Notes under the pieces: model-generated
Databases searched by the model: none
What the model saw: the letters and a program-made list of their open reading frames with translations, nothing else
Told to the model about the DNA's origin: nothing
Shown: positions 12,716 to 26,617 of the stretch, piece after piece
Layout of the letters: every line of letters starts with the position of its first letter
How positions within the stretch are numbered: position 1 is the first letter of the stretch
Position numbers and translations under genes: made by a program
NCBI RefSeq assembly: GCF_028554725.1
Contig: NC_071671.1
Location: 69,682,001-69,746,000, forward strand
From: Zeugodacus cucurbitae
Lineage: Eukaryota > Arthropoda > Insecta > Diptera > Tephritidae
Length of the DNA stretch: 64,000 nucleotides
Reading direction: 5' to 3'

Positions 12716-14763
12716 TGCTAAGTGGCGCCACAGAGTGGGAACAACCACAGTTTGGTGGACGGAGAAAACATTTGTCCTTTGAAAATACAATTGAAAAAAT
12801 TATATATATAATTAAATGGATTGTACTTTAACTAGAGTTAAATGGATGAGCGTTTCGTAGACTTTGTTCGGCAACTTTTTAGTTAGGAAGTCCTGTTATA
12901 ATCGAGCCAGATGCATGCTTTTATTAGAAATTAAATTCATCTCATTCAATGAACATGACAACATACGCGCTCCATTTGCCGTTTTATTAAAAATATTGTT
13001 TTAGATTGAGAGAAATAAATTATCAAAATGCCAGAGATACAACGCTTGAGGCGATGATAAAAATTTACGACCGTTCAGCTTCAACCAAGTTGAACATATT
13101 TATTTGCAAATTGTCAAGCAAAACGAAATTTTCAAAGAGCACATAGAAATGCAATGATACACTGTAAAATATTATTATTTATAAGATAATGTGGTTATTA
13201 GTTTAATTTATGGAAAATTTAAATGAAAAAATAATTTAAAATTATTTGCGTATTGGTAAGCAAAATAGTTTAGCGTTTTGGGTGAATTCCATATCTCACC
13301 TACTATTAGGTTCGTAATATTCTCAATCCGCTCAGTGTTGCTGTTTACTCGCTAGCGTCGCATTGCTGTAGCGAAATCCTTTTTATTTTTTGTACATCCT
13401 TGAAGTCGATGCGTTTTCCATGTGTGCGCACAATTTTCAACTTATTGTTGCCAAGGATAACATTTGCTAAGGAAGCGAGGCAGCAAATGATGGGATATGC
13501 TGCAACAAGAGAAAAGCTGACATTCATATTTGCTTATCACACTGCAAGAGCGCAGATGTACTATGTATATGTACTATACGTACGAGTGTGTTTGTCACAT
13601 GAGTATAGGACAATGTTCCGACAACCGAACGGCAGGAAGCGCTGGCACAAGTGACTCAGTTTGCAAAAGGAGCGGTTGAAGCTGTTACAAATGTTTCAAG
13701 AATTTCACAATTTAGCCGAGTAATTGCACGATGCTAAGGCAGCAAATGCGACGTAATAGGATTTGTAAATTTGCATTTGAACCACATAATTTGAGTGTGC
13801 ACTATTGTCGTCTCTCTACAGTTTATGCATTTGTGTGATGTACCGTTATTGTCGAACTAATATGAAAATAATACAACATATTCTGATTCCTTAATCTAAA
13901 TGGTTAAAATATTAAATTAGAATATTTCTAATCTTTTCAGTATATAATATTTATTTATTCAATTCAGTTAAGAACTCCTCATCAATTACCTATAATAACG
14001 TTGAGTTAACCCACATGTTTGCCTATCTCTTATTATACCCACATCCATGGCTCCATTGATTTATTAATTCACAGTAAGAAACTTTCAATTCGTTCAACTC
14101 CCACAAAATCAAAGGATACATATCAATGGATTGTTTCACAATGATAAGTCTACGGAAGGCAGCAGCCGCTATTGTTCAAGTGTTGCGGAAACTCAACAGC
14201 CGCCCAAAATCATTTTGCATAAGCTCATAAATTTTAAATACAAAAACATATTCTGCTTGAAATACACACACACTTTGGAAGCAAAGCAAAGCAATTGTAC
14301 ACCGAAATTCAATAAAAATCAATAATAAATACTTCTGCTTTCATCATTGTAGTATTGCGCTACAGTCAAACTTAAGTTCCCTTGGGGTTCAATATTTCGA
14401 AACACCTTTACACAGTGTCTCAGTGCGATTGTTTGCACAAATGATTTTATCGCTGCTTCGCGTTGAGTTTCGAGCGCAGATAGTCGCAACAACAACAAAA
14501 AACTGCCTACAAACCGTCTTAAATTTTATTTATTGAATATTTTAAGTGGCAGCTCGCATTATTTAGGGGACATTATTTATTCGTTTCGGAAAATTGAATA
14601 CGTTAACGAATTTCAAAGGATATTCAAATTGCGTGGAGGAAGAAAATATTTGAATTAAAATGAAAATGGGAGAGGTTGATTGAGCAATTTTGTTGGTACG
14701 GTATGCACTAAGACATTAATTTTTTGCTTAAAATGCTTCCTAAGTATTTCAAACGGAAATTAT

Positions 14764-15350
14764 TCATATCATATCATATCATCACATCACATAAAAACAC
14801 ATCTCTGACTTCATTCAGTACGATATGACTGATGGGATGTGACTTGGTAATCTGTATTATATGAATGATGTGATGTTGCAAGTGGTATCATCTGATAACT
14901 TGGGACATTGAGTGATGTGACGAAATGATATGATTTGGTTCATTTTGATGTGACAGAATCGATGTGATTTGTAGCTGAAATATAACATGATAAGACTCTC
15001 CGTGATTTGATCAGATATGATATCATGAGATATAGTGTAATTTCATATGATATGATGTCGTGTAATATAACTTCCTTGATGTGATATGATTGATACGATG
15101 TAACGTAATGCTATGGGATATGTATAACATTATTTGGTGATCTAAAGTGGCTTTAAGTCATGATATATGAAATGCTATATGATGTTGTTTTATGTAAAGT
15201 GATAAGGTGCGATGTTACTTTCTGTCAAGTTATATTGTTTGATGGACTTTATGACTTTCTGTGATGTGGTGCGATATGATATTATTTGTTGTGAGAGAGT
15301 GAGATGTATGATTTGACATGATAAAGCTCTGATGTCATATGATGCATTAG
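14764..15350 (+). repeat. Degenerate GATGTGATATG-type satellite array (large copy)
   Basis: About 590 bp dominated by imperfect GATGTGATATGAT words (for example gatgtgatatgattgatacg and catatgatatgatgtcgtg). At the left edge (14764-14791) the motif is in the opposite orientation (tcatatcatatcatatcatc), then reads on the plus strand from about 14819. Units are too diverged for a clean period, suggesting an old five-base (GATGT/GATAT) expansion. It lies between islands A and B of the left arm. I saw no equivalent in the right arm, so it probably arose or expanded after the duplication. Confidence 0.78.
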
Positions 15351-18187
15351 ATATTATTTTTCGTTTTCATTAAATTGACTTCGACGCTTAAAATAATGTC
15401 GTATACTCACTTTGAATATCTAAAAATAATTGGAATACATTCATTACTTGCACAAATTTTGTCCAAAGGATACATTTTAATAGCTCCACACGCTTTCTGT
15501 CTCTTTGAAAGCGTGCTTTCCATTTAATACAAACTAATTTTGGTAGACAAAGACTAAAGAGAATTGCTTCCGGCAATCACCTTAGAATTGCTTGGCAAAG
15601 CACGTGTTATGCGTGTTTTCATGTAAGACCCATAGATGCATACAGTTTAGCCAAAACAAAAACAAAAGCCGTTCTCATATGTAGGTGCTTTGTGTTCTGC
15701 TGTCTGCCGGAGAAAACACTCTTGTTTACATCTTATCACGCTTTGAAATCACGACGTGTGAGTTTGACAGCAAAACTAGTCATACTGGCACAATCACACA
15801 CACACATGCGTATTGAATGGCGACCCACTTGCGTGCATGCGTTTTAAGTCTAACCAAATATTTGCTTAACATGCCACCTTCTCTCACCTTTTGCCTCCAT
15901 TTTTAACCCTTCAAATACTGCTTTGCTGACATTACAAAAACAAGCAATGCTGGTATTTTACTCTTCAGATTTTGTTTTAAGCGTACGAAAGACAAGCATG
16001 AAAGCCCTCCAGGCGAAGCCAACAGCCATGCGTTTTAGTTATACACAGTATATACAATTTTCGAACAACTTTAGATGACAGCAAAAATGCCTCACATTCC
16101 GTGTACTTACTGACGTTGCCAGTTGCCGTCGTTAATACACTTTCTTACCAATCCCAGCACTTCACTTATTTGAGTAATGCCAGTCATTCCCGTTACTTGC
16201 AGTTTTAAAACGGCGTATCTGTTGAAGATTGCCCTCAGCAAAGTATACTTGCACACATAGAGTACTAGAAGTTAGATCATTAACTATGTATGTTAGTTGT
16301 TTGCGAAAAGCAGAAAAGTTTTGATTACGAGCCATTCGAATGACTACACAATTCGAAAACAACTTCTATGATATGAGATATTTTTACGTCTTGGTTCCTA
16401 AGGAGTAAATAACGGGAACCATAGTAACGATTAATTCAGTATTTTTATAGACGTCGAAAGTCTTAAACGAGCCCTAAAACAGTGCCTGCCTATTCTGTTT
16501 CGTTTTCATTATACTTAGCTAATTACTATAACAAATTAATATTTTCGATTTGGATAGTAAAACCGTTAAGTGTGTCTTTATCGAACCAGTGTCATTGGCA
16601 CTCCATGGCGTATACTTAACAATTATATATAAAAGAAATAGGTTGTTGTTTGGCATGAAAAACTATGCCGAGCGAGAAATTGCAATTTACAAGCAAATGT
16701 AAATCTTCAACAGTCGATGGGAACATATTTCTGCAATAAAAAAAAACTTTTCATAAATCCCATTAGCTAATCAGGGTCAAGTTTTTAAACTTTCTGCTCT
16801 TGTTAAACAACACTGAATTACCATAAATTTGCCACAAAAAAGGGGAGAAAATCGGCAAGCCATAATAATTTCTAAAATTCAATTTAAATTCTACTTTGGC
16901 TGGATTGCACTTGAAGTAAATGTAAATTAATTAAACTATATTAAAATGGAAGACGAGTGTGGAAAAGGTTAACTTGCTTGTGTGCCACTCAAACATGCAA
17001 CAAAATAAAGTTGAATTGTTAACCGATTACATTTCAAAAGCAGTGAAGCAATTTGAGAGCAAAAAAGAAGGGTTGAATTTAAGACCTCCTTTTTACCTTT
17101 TTAGATACTGAATATACATTTTCCAAAAACAGCAAATCTAAAGTATAATTAAATTTTTCAGTAATTGAATTTGCGGTTTAGTGGCACTTGTTGTGAGTAA
17201 ATCAAAGGATTAAAAGTCTTATTTGTGTTTCATTTTGTGAGCACCATTTCTAAAAGCAATTTCTAACAACTTATGTGAGATTTATGCAAGCTAAAGTTTT
17301 CTAAATTTGTAAGAGTATAAGGACGACGAATGTAAAATATGTGCCAGCAAAAAAATTTAAATATGAAGCATTCTATCAGCCACACCATGTTATTTAGCAA
17401 ATAAAAAAAGATAACTAACTTGATAAGTTAAAAGGATTAATGCTGTGAATAAAAGATTAAGAACAGTCCGCAACAGAAATCCAATTTATTTTAGATCTAT
17501 TAAACAGCATGTAAAATGGTTAAAGAAAGATACTTTATTTTTTGTACTGCCAATCGACTTTTTGCGCAGCGAGTGTCGTAAATTTCGAAGTTTAATTTAA
17601 AACTGTTCTTTTTTGCGCCTTCGTTTCAATTTCCTGTGTGTAGTATACAAACTTGTTTTTAAATGGGAAAATTCAATGGTGGTCGTGTACGTGTGTTTGC
17701 CACCAACAGTGCAAGAGAAAAGAAGAACAAACAAAAGTCAACTTTCATACATTGATAAATTCAGCGAAAGGCGAAGGCAGTTGCATGTGTAACTTTATGC
17801 AGAGCTTCCCAATACTAGTACAGTGGCACAGCAATTTTCGCGGATTTTTACACTTTCATTTTTTTTGCTTTTACCTTTTGTTTATACTTTTTCCCATAGA
17901 AAAGTTGCATTAACGATTATTAAGTGCTTCATAAATTCAATGGTGCTTCTTGCGTTTACATTCGTATTGACTGGCATTGTGAGCAACCATTGAGCGAGTT
18001 CTGTTTTGTGCCGGCTTCCAATATATCCAAATAACTAAAACCAATATTAGTAAAGCTATTGCCACTCAAATACCAGGGAACCTAATGAAAACCACAACCA
18101 ACTCATGTAAATGAATCTAAAGTTCTCCCATAATAACAAACGCAGTTCGTTGATACATATATACAACCACCAGTTCAAACATTATTG

Positions 18188-18532
18188 GTAATCACTGGAG
18201 CCATATTGAACTTAATTGCTTTTGTAGCATGGAAGTAAAGTGTTTTGCAAAATTTATGATATTCTCCGAGTATGCTTTGTATGAGTTGAAATTTACGATT
18301 AGCACTTTGCGATGCATAATAACTAATTTTGGTTCTAAATCAATTGTTATTGAAATTTTGTTACACATTTGTTGCATGCACCTGCAGCCCATTCAAAATT
18401 CTCAAAATCACTATGCTGCAGTGGTAAGCCATTAAACCAAGGGGTGTGATTAAATTCTGTCTGAATTCCGAAAGCATGGCTTGGATATAGTGTGTGAAAG
18501 CTTGCCAATAGGCATTCAAAATAAATCACTTC
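18188..18532 (+). repeat. Inverted-duplication island B, left copy
   Basis: About 345 bp matching the reverse complement of 48118-48459. Shared blocks in order: GAGCCATATTGAA, AAGTGTTTTG, AAATTTACGAT, TTTTGTTACACATTTG followed by TTGCATGCACCTG, and finally GAAAGCTTGCC with CATTCAAAATAAATCACTTC (the partner differs slightly). Overlapping open frames translate similarly in both copies, but the left frame has two stops and changes are not biased to silent sites, so I do not call it coding. Confidence 0.85.
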
Positions 18533-19276
18533 AGCTACCTCCCTACAGGCTAACTAGCATCAAATTTAATTCTTTAAATATATTCACACGTCAACCAACA
18601 ACCAACTGTGACCAATGGCTTGCATTAAGGGAAAATTCGCTGGCATGGCAATTTTTGGCATACACATAACTTTTATTATGATGTATGAGTTTAGTATTGA
18701 TCCCTTTTAAGCTCATAACACCTGTACGAGTATGTATTTACACTCGTAAAGCGTAAAATTTGCTATTTGCTTCCGGCTTGTGCTTTGTCCGGAATGCTGA
18801 TGACATGAATGACTACCATTAATAGAACTTTAGGTCATCAAATTCGCATACAAATTGATTTAAGTTTCGATGAAAGGACTTCTTTTATGGCAAACTTATT
18901 TTAAATTTGCTTTGTAGATTGTTCGATTATTTTGGGAGTGTAAACAAGTTTTATTTGTTTATTTAAGATTTTCTTGTTTTGGGCTTTATGGCAAAATGCT
19001 TAATCGAAATATTTTTTGTGTTTCTCTATAAAGACTAAAATAATATAATATTAAACTAAAAAAAAAGATATTTTTTTATGTATTATGTTCATTGTTTTGG
19101 CTTATGAGTAGCTTTTAATGGAAAAAGGAATATTGCTTTTAAAACTTATTTTCATTTCAGTACCATACACACACCAAAATAATTTTTGTATTCTTCCTAC
19201 AATGTGGTTTCACACTACCATCGCTTGGCAATGCACGAAAACGACGACTGCAGCTCAACTTCAGTTGTTCCGACAT

Positions 19277-19440
19277 AATCCACCATTTAATTTCATTTAA
19301 GCTGGCATATGCAACATGTCTCCGCGCAGCCAGATGTGCAAGCAGTGGCTTCAAATTAGTCTGTGTGATCCAGTTGGTTGTTTGAGGTAACAGTGGAGTA
19401 ATTGCCGCTGAAATCAGTTCACTTCTTGGCTAACCGCAAG
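19277..19440 (+). repeat. Inverted-duplication island F, left copy
   Basis: Reads AATCCACCATTTAATT, then CATGTCTCCGCGCAGCCAGA, then a CTTCTTGGCTAACCGCAAGG block. Each has a recognisable counterpart, in the same order, on the complement of 47345-47485. It lies about 0.75 kb inside island B; its partner lies about 0.63 kb inside the other B copy. Confidence 0.72.
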
Positions 19441-20089
19441 GAGCTTTGTGCCAATATAGCTACTTAAGCTCTTACCATATTGGCGCTCGCACCTATTAGT
19501 ATGTGTTTGCACATGTAAATACAAACTGTTATTGGTTGATGAAGAGGAAATGAGAAAGCTTCATTGGCATATCTCGAATGCCGTGCATGCCTGAATTACT
19601 AGTTGTTCACCACAGCTTTAGCCACCTATGAATATGTGGCAAGTTGGGTAGTTGGCTAACTGTTGTATGTAAGGGCTTGGTATATGAAGTACAACATAAA
19701 CAAAATTTCTTTAAACTGTTCGTATTATTGAGTGATGTATCATGGCAAGAAATCCCTCAGGACTTAGGACATATTCAACGTACAATATTTTTTATGCCTC
19801 ATCGTTAAACTCTCATAGTCTCATAGATCCACGTTTAGTCAGGAAACATCTTTACGAGTTTTTACACTAAATTGTCCCTTAGATAATCCTATAGCATAAC
19901 AACTATGTAGATAATTGATAAATGACTTGGGATTTGTCGAATAATATGGAAACGTTGTATAAAAAAACGTTGATCTTCGTCTGATAATTTTAATCTGATA
20001 TGCCCCTATAACTTAAAAAGATTTTGCTTCTGTCCCCATTTAGACACACTCATGTAGAAAACTAATTTTACACTTTCCCTGCAGAACAA

Positions 20090-20163
20090 CAATAGTCCAT
20101 GGCGTAAACCATTTTAACGCCAAATAAAGAAAACTTCCAACAAAAACTCGAAACTTTCAGAGT
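20090..20163 (+). repeat. Inverted-duplication island G, left copy (weak)
   Basis: A short block with CAATAGTCCAT, CATTTTAACGCCA, AGAAAACTT and ACTCGAAACTTT. It corresponds in order to the complement of 46912-46971 (CAATGGTCCAT, CATTTTGACGCCA, AGAAAACTT, GTCGAGTTTG). The match alone would be marginal; its position between islands F and C supports it. Confidence 0.55.
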
Positions 20164-21728
20164 TTAAGGCTATACAATTTATTAAGTTATAAGTTTAATG
20201 CTTTTTACATGAGTGAATGCATAAAGTAGCGTACACTTATTCAAAAGTAAATGTTTAACGAACCATATTATAAAAGACTGGCAGAGAAACTAGAGACGAT
20301 GGAGCGGCTAAAAATGTGAGGTTATAACCAAATTATTAGCTTTATTCATTGGCATTTAATTAAAAATTATAATTTATGAACTTACTGGATAATAAACTTT
20401 ATTGAGACTGTTAGCGTATGCTCGTTTACCTTCCACTGATTTTTTAGCTTCATGGACTTTAAATGCAAAAATTTCAAATTATGGGAGATTAAGTAGAAAA
20501 ATAGCGCAGCAGTAGATATAATAAATATATAGCAGTATGTGCCTAATGCGATGGCTTGCTAGTAAATTATAAACATAAATTTCTAAAATAAAAAGCGGAT
20601 CTAAATTCATACATCTGCTCAACTGGAAGAAAGTTTATAAATTAAAATTTCGAGGTAATTTGCGACTCACATTTGGCTTAGCGCCGTTTCAAATAAACCT
20701 ATCTAATTTATGGTATTATTATAAACAACATTCCACAGGATTTTCTAGAACACCTCGTTGTCCTTAAAAGCACACAAGTTACCTTGTGCTAACATAAATA
20801 AACCTAAAATACTGGGTTAGACAAAAATTTGCAAACAAAGCTCATTAAATTTCACGCTTATTCCCCACTTGTTGCTTTTTTGGCTCGTTGCGCAGTGAAT
20901 GAGAGAAAGCGGACGAGTTGGTGTCGTTAAAAATGTTGAAACTGAGAGTTTTGCTTATCAAATGACTTGCATGCTCTTGCCTAATTAAAAAATGACCAAA
21001 TTATTCTTGAAATTGTTGAGCTAGTCTGAGCGACTAAATACTTCAAACAATTCATAATTACAGTGGAGTAATATATACATATTTCAACGGAATTAAAATA
21101 ATTAAAAGGATGAACTTACAGGTGCTGAGTCTCGACTCTGAAACTGCAGGCTTACTAATGTGCTCTTTTCTTTAAAAAAATAGAAATACTAACACATATG
21201 AACTTATGTGGTGTTATAGCCTTATATACTTCAATTGCCTAATTTAACCATTGTTTTTTGGTTCGGAAGTCAGTTGAGTGTCTACTGTGAATTACTTTTT
21301 ATTAGTTGAAAATCTGTTTTGTATGACCGTCAAGTATTTATATACAAATAAGAATTTGGAAAGGAAAATGATATTAAGTACATTGATACTTTCTCCATCA
21401 AAGCATATAATTAAGTTCAATTCATTATCATTGAATTATCAAGCAGGCAGCCAAACATAATTGGGGGAAGAAAAAAATATTTAGAACAGATCCTAGTATT
21501 TACAGTACCAAATTCTAGTACTTACACTTGTGTGAATTATAAAATCTAAATTGGTACATCCAATTTAACGAAACATACTAAATTTAACTAATCAAAGTCA
21601 ATTATCTGTAAAATCCACCTCTCTAGATGATGACAAGCGGAAATCTTGATAGATTTGTGTAAGTAATTTACATTCGAAAATTTATGCAATTGGTTCGCAT
21701 TTCTTGGTTCTCTTTCACCGATGCTGAC

Positions 21729-22015
21729 TTCTCGCAAATTGGCATTCACTTCGTTAACGGTCGACAGGCAAACTGATGGCCAACACTAACAATGGAATGG
21801 CCAATTCATTTCAGGCTAACACCAATTTGGCGTTCAAACTGTCAGCAAACAACACCCCAAAAGGAGAATGAGAAACAAGAAGTGTGATGTTAAGAGGATG
21901 AAAGTAATCGAGCTGACTTTTATTCTCTCACAAATAAATTGAGCACACTTTCGAATGAAAGTCGAGTTGATTAGAGGAACGAAGAGGACGAAATGCAGTT
22001 TGTCTTGCAATTGAT
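21729..22015 (+). repeat. Inverted-duplication island C, left copy
   Basis: The strong core is 21729-21852: CTCGCAAATT, CATTCACTTCGTTAACGGTC (T for C in the partner), CAAACTGATG, CCAACACTAACA, ATGGCCAATTCA and CTGTCAGCAA. All recur in order on the complement of 46349-46482. A weaker continuation at about 21951-22015 (AGTCGAGTTGA, then a cgaag...gcagtttg block) pairs with 46195-46250. Confidence 0.8.
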
Positions 22016-22949
22016 TTACATTCATGAATACTATAAGATTTTAAATTCCAGCACTGAATTTTTTTAATATATGAAAAGAAACTATGTGCGTACATTTATT
22101 CTCATTTATTTATATGCTAGAGTGTAACAAGTACACATCTGATGTGCCTTTAGAAAACTCTGAAATGAAATTTATCTATTCCAAAGCCAGTAAATGATGT
22201 CTGAAGTTATTACGAAAAATTGAAATGTTTGAAAATCGAATAATTCTGCTGCAAAAGCAGAGTGTTTAAGCATCGTGTTGAGCAACAACAATAATACGCA
22301 AACAACTGCTTCAAGGTGTATTTATTTTTTTGTTAATGGCACAGTGCATAATTCGAAGAATATTTCTTATCCTTGCTGAAATTAAATATGCCAACGAATA
22401 TGAAATGAAATCAAATGATATTTAAAATTCGTGAGTGAAGAAGTTTGTGCCTGTCGGTTATGCACGTGTAAGAAATACGAGTTGAAAATGAAGCAAAGAG
22501 GTGTGTTGTGAAGTGAGTTTGGCATTTAAATACACATACATGTAGGTGACACTCGTGTTCAATTTTTCGTTATTTCGTCCATATTATTGATTTTTGGAAC
22601 TTTTAATCAAATTAAAATTACAGACATATTGTATAAACATATAATTCAATGAAATACTTGCATTTATGGCTCTCATAGTCCCTTCGAAATCGTTATTAAG
22701 GAAAACTTTTGCTTGAATACAAATAATGTGTTGTAGTATTTAATAAATATTTGTCTGAATAAGAGTGCATACAATGAACTCGCCGTACAAGCAAAGTGTT
22801 CCAGGGACACGAGTTTTCTTTATACCTCACTATTTTGCTCAAAATTGAAATATTAACTATATAATATAAAAATTCCCTATCGCAGTTGCTAGGAAACGCG
22901 TAAATGTTCATGCAACTTTTCCTATTACACGCTATGCTCGTAATTTCGC

Positions 22950-23380
22950 ACTTCCTCTTCTTCTTATCGCACACAATCGCAAATTAGCTTCCAAACAAGG
23001 CAGACGTGAATTTCGCGAAGGCACAATCACACACGCAGCACCACGAAAGAGTTCTAAACAGGCAAACCGCTGTGGTAATGAATAATTAAAAGTGGCAAAG
23101 GATGCTGCAACATTGTAAAACGAGCACACAAAACATTTATACTCGCACACAAAGGTACAAAAATACCCACGAATGTCTATATGCAGAAATGTGTAGGTGA
23201 GCGCATGTTTGTACCGTTAAACCGAAACAGTGACCGTAAAATTGTTGCTTTATTTGCACGCGTGCAGACGCTACCAAAATTCAACTTATTCATGCAAACA
23301 ACCAGAATTTTTGGAAACGCTGTGTATAGGACGGCTTGTTAAGCTCTAAGCATTTCAATCATAAAAAATGCATAAACGAG
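22950..23380 (+). repeat. Inverted-duplication island D, left copy
   Basis: The longest island, about 430 bp, matching the complement of 45281-45752. Shared blocks: TTATCGCACACAATCGCAAA, TTAGCTTCCAAAC, a GTAATGAATAATTAAAAGTG-type block, TTGTTGCTTTATTTGCACGC followed by GTGCAGACGCT, CATGCAAACAACCAGAAT, GGCTTGTTA and ATTTCAATC. Overlapping open frames differ between the copies and contain stops in one or the other. Confidence 0.87.
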
Positions 23381-26300
23381 GGTACGTGAGTGTGCTGGAA
23401 CATAAGCGGGTGCAAGCGAATATGAAGCTGGTATCATGGTATTGGTTTGAGTATTAGAGCTTGATATACGTAGATATACAGGATAAACTATATGTTCAAA
23501 GAAGTAATAATTTGGTTGCTTTAAATCAAAAAAAAAAAAATAATAATTTTAGTCTGCTAATAATTAATCATATTCGTATATAATAAGAGAAAATATATTT
23601 TTTGACACTTTCGACATTAAACCTTCAGTCTATGCATTCACTGAAGAAATCTTCGACTACGTACATATATCTCTTTTAAATAGCACAATCATTTACTTAC
23701 GTATGTTGTCAGCGCTGTCCGGCCTTTTCGATGTCTAATAGAGAAGAATTGAGAGGTGTTTATTCCGGTGTCTTCCCTAGCAAATTCTTCCGCACTGACT
23801 GCTTTTGTTGTTGTAACAAAATCCATATGTCCAATTCATCTGAGGCAATCGCAGCTGTCTTTCATTCACACAATAAAGAAAGCTTCCCATGACGGCAAAT
23901 AAACACAACTATAAATCGCAAACTTTCGAATCTGCCTACTTTTAGGCGCCTCTACTACTACACACAGAAAATAAAAATGTTTCTTTGTGTGTAGGTCTGT
24001 TGTTTGCTTACGCCCATTGTGTTGTTTTGCCATTGTTGCTTTGACCGAGGGTCAGTTTGCTGAGTTCCGGTGGTCGGAACTGTGCATTGTTTGGCGCAGT
24101 ATTTCTTGCAAAATGATTGAATTTGAACTTCTGTTTTGAATTGTCAGTCCAACATAGCTGTGCTCATATGTTTCAGACCTATTCGCCTATTCTATAAATG
24201 TGTGCTTTTTGCAAACAAAGCAAATTGTTATTCAATTTGTGTGAATACAACGCTTGCGCACGCAATTGCTTCCAATTTATGGTCATTAGATAGCCGAGCT
24301 GCCTGATGCTATTACTTATTGAACAAGTGTTTAGTTAGTGTTTAGTGAAGCGAAACTTCAGTCCATGAGAGTATTTTTTGTGCATAAGCTGCAACAGCAT
24401 AAATAGTCTATTGGTATTTCGATAGTGGTGAACCTACGTATATTAAATTAATTCTCATTGATTATATAAAATTATTATGGATTTCTTTTCCTTACTATTT
24501 AATGCGGCATTACTTTTCTTTTTGTTAAACTATAGATAACCAAAGCTTTTTGCAGATCGAATGAATTTCTTTTCTCTCTCCAGTATTTGCTTTTTGTAGA
24601 AAATATAATTCAAAGATTTCCAAAGTTCTCAAACAGTAGCATACAAATAGCCGTACAGGCCCTTTACTTAACAGTCATCAGCCCATAACTCATTTCATTA
24701 AAATATTCCACTTTGCATATCTTTCATTTTATTTTGTTTGTTATTTACCTAAATACTTCTGTTTCAGAATTGTTGCCACTATTCTTTATGTGACACTTTT
24801 ACATATAAAGCCTTTTAAGTTATTAGATTCTTATTTTATTTGTCTTATATATTGCGACTGTCAGAATTTTTGTCGCCTACATATTTGAAGATGTGTGTAT
24901 ATAGCATATTTGAGAACATTGATGTAAAGTAAAGTATTTGAGGTTATTTTGCTCAAATTACAGGTTTAATTTTCAAGGAGTTTAGGATTTTTATGAATGA
25001 ATATAGTAGGTAGAAGCCACTTATTATTTGCTTTTTTTATTACATATACGATGCATATGAGAATATGCTTGGAATTTAGATTCCTAAGAGTTCACCAGAA
25101 ATCAAAAACTCCAAACTTCTGTCACCTGTATGAAGCCTATTTCAATTTTAATTAATTAATTTTGGTGAAAACCGTGAGGAATAACAAGCTCTGTTCTGAA
25201 TAATTTTCCTAAAGGCCCTTACTTCTGCTACATCGGATCAAACCACATTTGAAGTAGAATTCCAGCATGTCATGCATTCAAATGACATGAATGCCGTTGG
25301 CAATGCATTCCGTTGCAGGAACTTGTCTACATCAGCAAACTCGTGTAAATGCTTGTAGATAAATCAGTGCATTGCTGTGATTTGCAGAGCCACTGCACAG
25401 TGGTTCAGCTTGTATGAAGGCGCGGTCATAAATACTTCCCGTTGAGATATCGCTATGAAATTTTCACCAAAAATCTAGAAAAATATTTTAAATATATATT
25501 ATTAGCCCCATCGGACTACTAGGTCCTATAGCTCCCATAGAACAGTAATTGCTATTATATGGCAATGATGTGCAAAAATATTTCTCATGGCCATGGTTGG
25601 AGCGTCAAAAGTTTCAGTAAGGCTTTGGAAAAAAATTTAAGAAAGCGAGAAAAAAGCTGAACATGATTTGTCGTTATAGTTTCCCTCATCCAACCTCCAT
25701 ATTCCACCTATAAGAATAATATCATATAAAAAATTAATGTAGGGAAAAAGCAAATTATGAACCAATTTAGTACAGTTCATTTTTTCACTGCCGTTCAACA
25801 GCCATTATAATTAGAACAAAAACTTATGATGTATCCTCTAGTAAACCGTACACAGATTGAAATAAAGACGCTTTATCCTTCTTTCCAAGCTTCCTTAGCC
25901 CAATCTGCAACTTTCCGCACCCAACTTTAGCACTTTTATTACCTTAAGACTCTGCGAAATACTATATAAAATACAATTAAAGGGGGATCGCGGGGAAACA
26001 CAATTAAAACTTTATGTAAACACCTTGAAGACGCAGAAAAAAGATCAAAAAAAATATAGGTGATATAAAACACTAATTTCACAAAAAATACAAATATCGT
26101 TAGTCTTAATTAATTTCACAAATTAAAGTAAATACCTTTAGCTTCAAAATGCAATAAAAATAATCTTGATTCGTTAACCTGAACAATTACCAGAACAAAT
26201 GGAAGTCCTTTGTTTCTGCGAAATTAAAAAAAAAAATTCTGATGTGCTTTAAAAAAAATCCGGTTGCTCATGCATTTAACTCTATTTTTAGAAAGTACCG

Positions 26301-26551
26301 TTAGATTTTTAGGAAAACCCGGTTTGCAAATAGAAAGTGTGGACAATTTAGAGGCCATCGGTATACATTTTGTTGAAAAATTGTGAGATGAATTTTTTGA
26401 TTTTTGGCCTATGGCGGAACCACTGTGCACTGCCACAAACTTAAGCACTACGAAAGTCAATGGCTAACACTGTTCAATGGCAACTTGTTTGAAAATGTGC
26501 AAAATCTTGGAGAGGAGACCTACAAACGTACTTATAAGTATAAATCTCATA

Positions 26552-26580
26552 CGAGGGCTGCTATATATATTTCTGGCCTA
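26552..26580 (+). repeat. Mariner left terminal inverted repeat
   Basis: Begins cgagggctgctatatatatt directly after the TA target site. It pairs with 27244-27272 with a single mismatch (g for t at the sixth base). Confidence 0.93.
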
Positions 26581-26617
26581 ATAAGGAAAATAGGAATATT
26601 TATCAACGGAAATGGTT

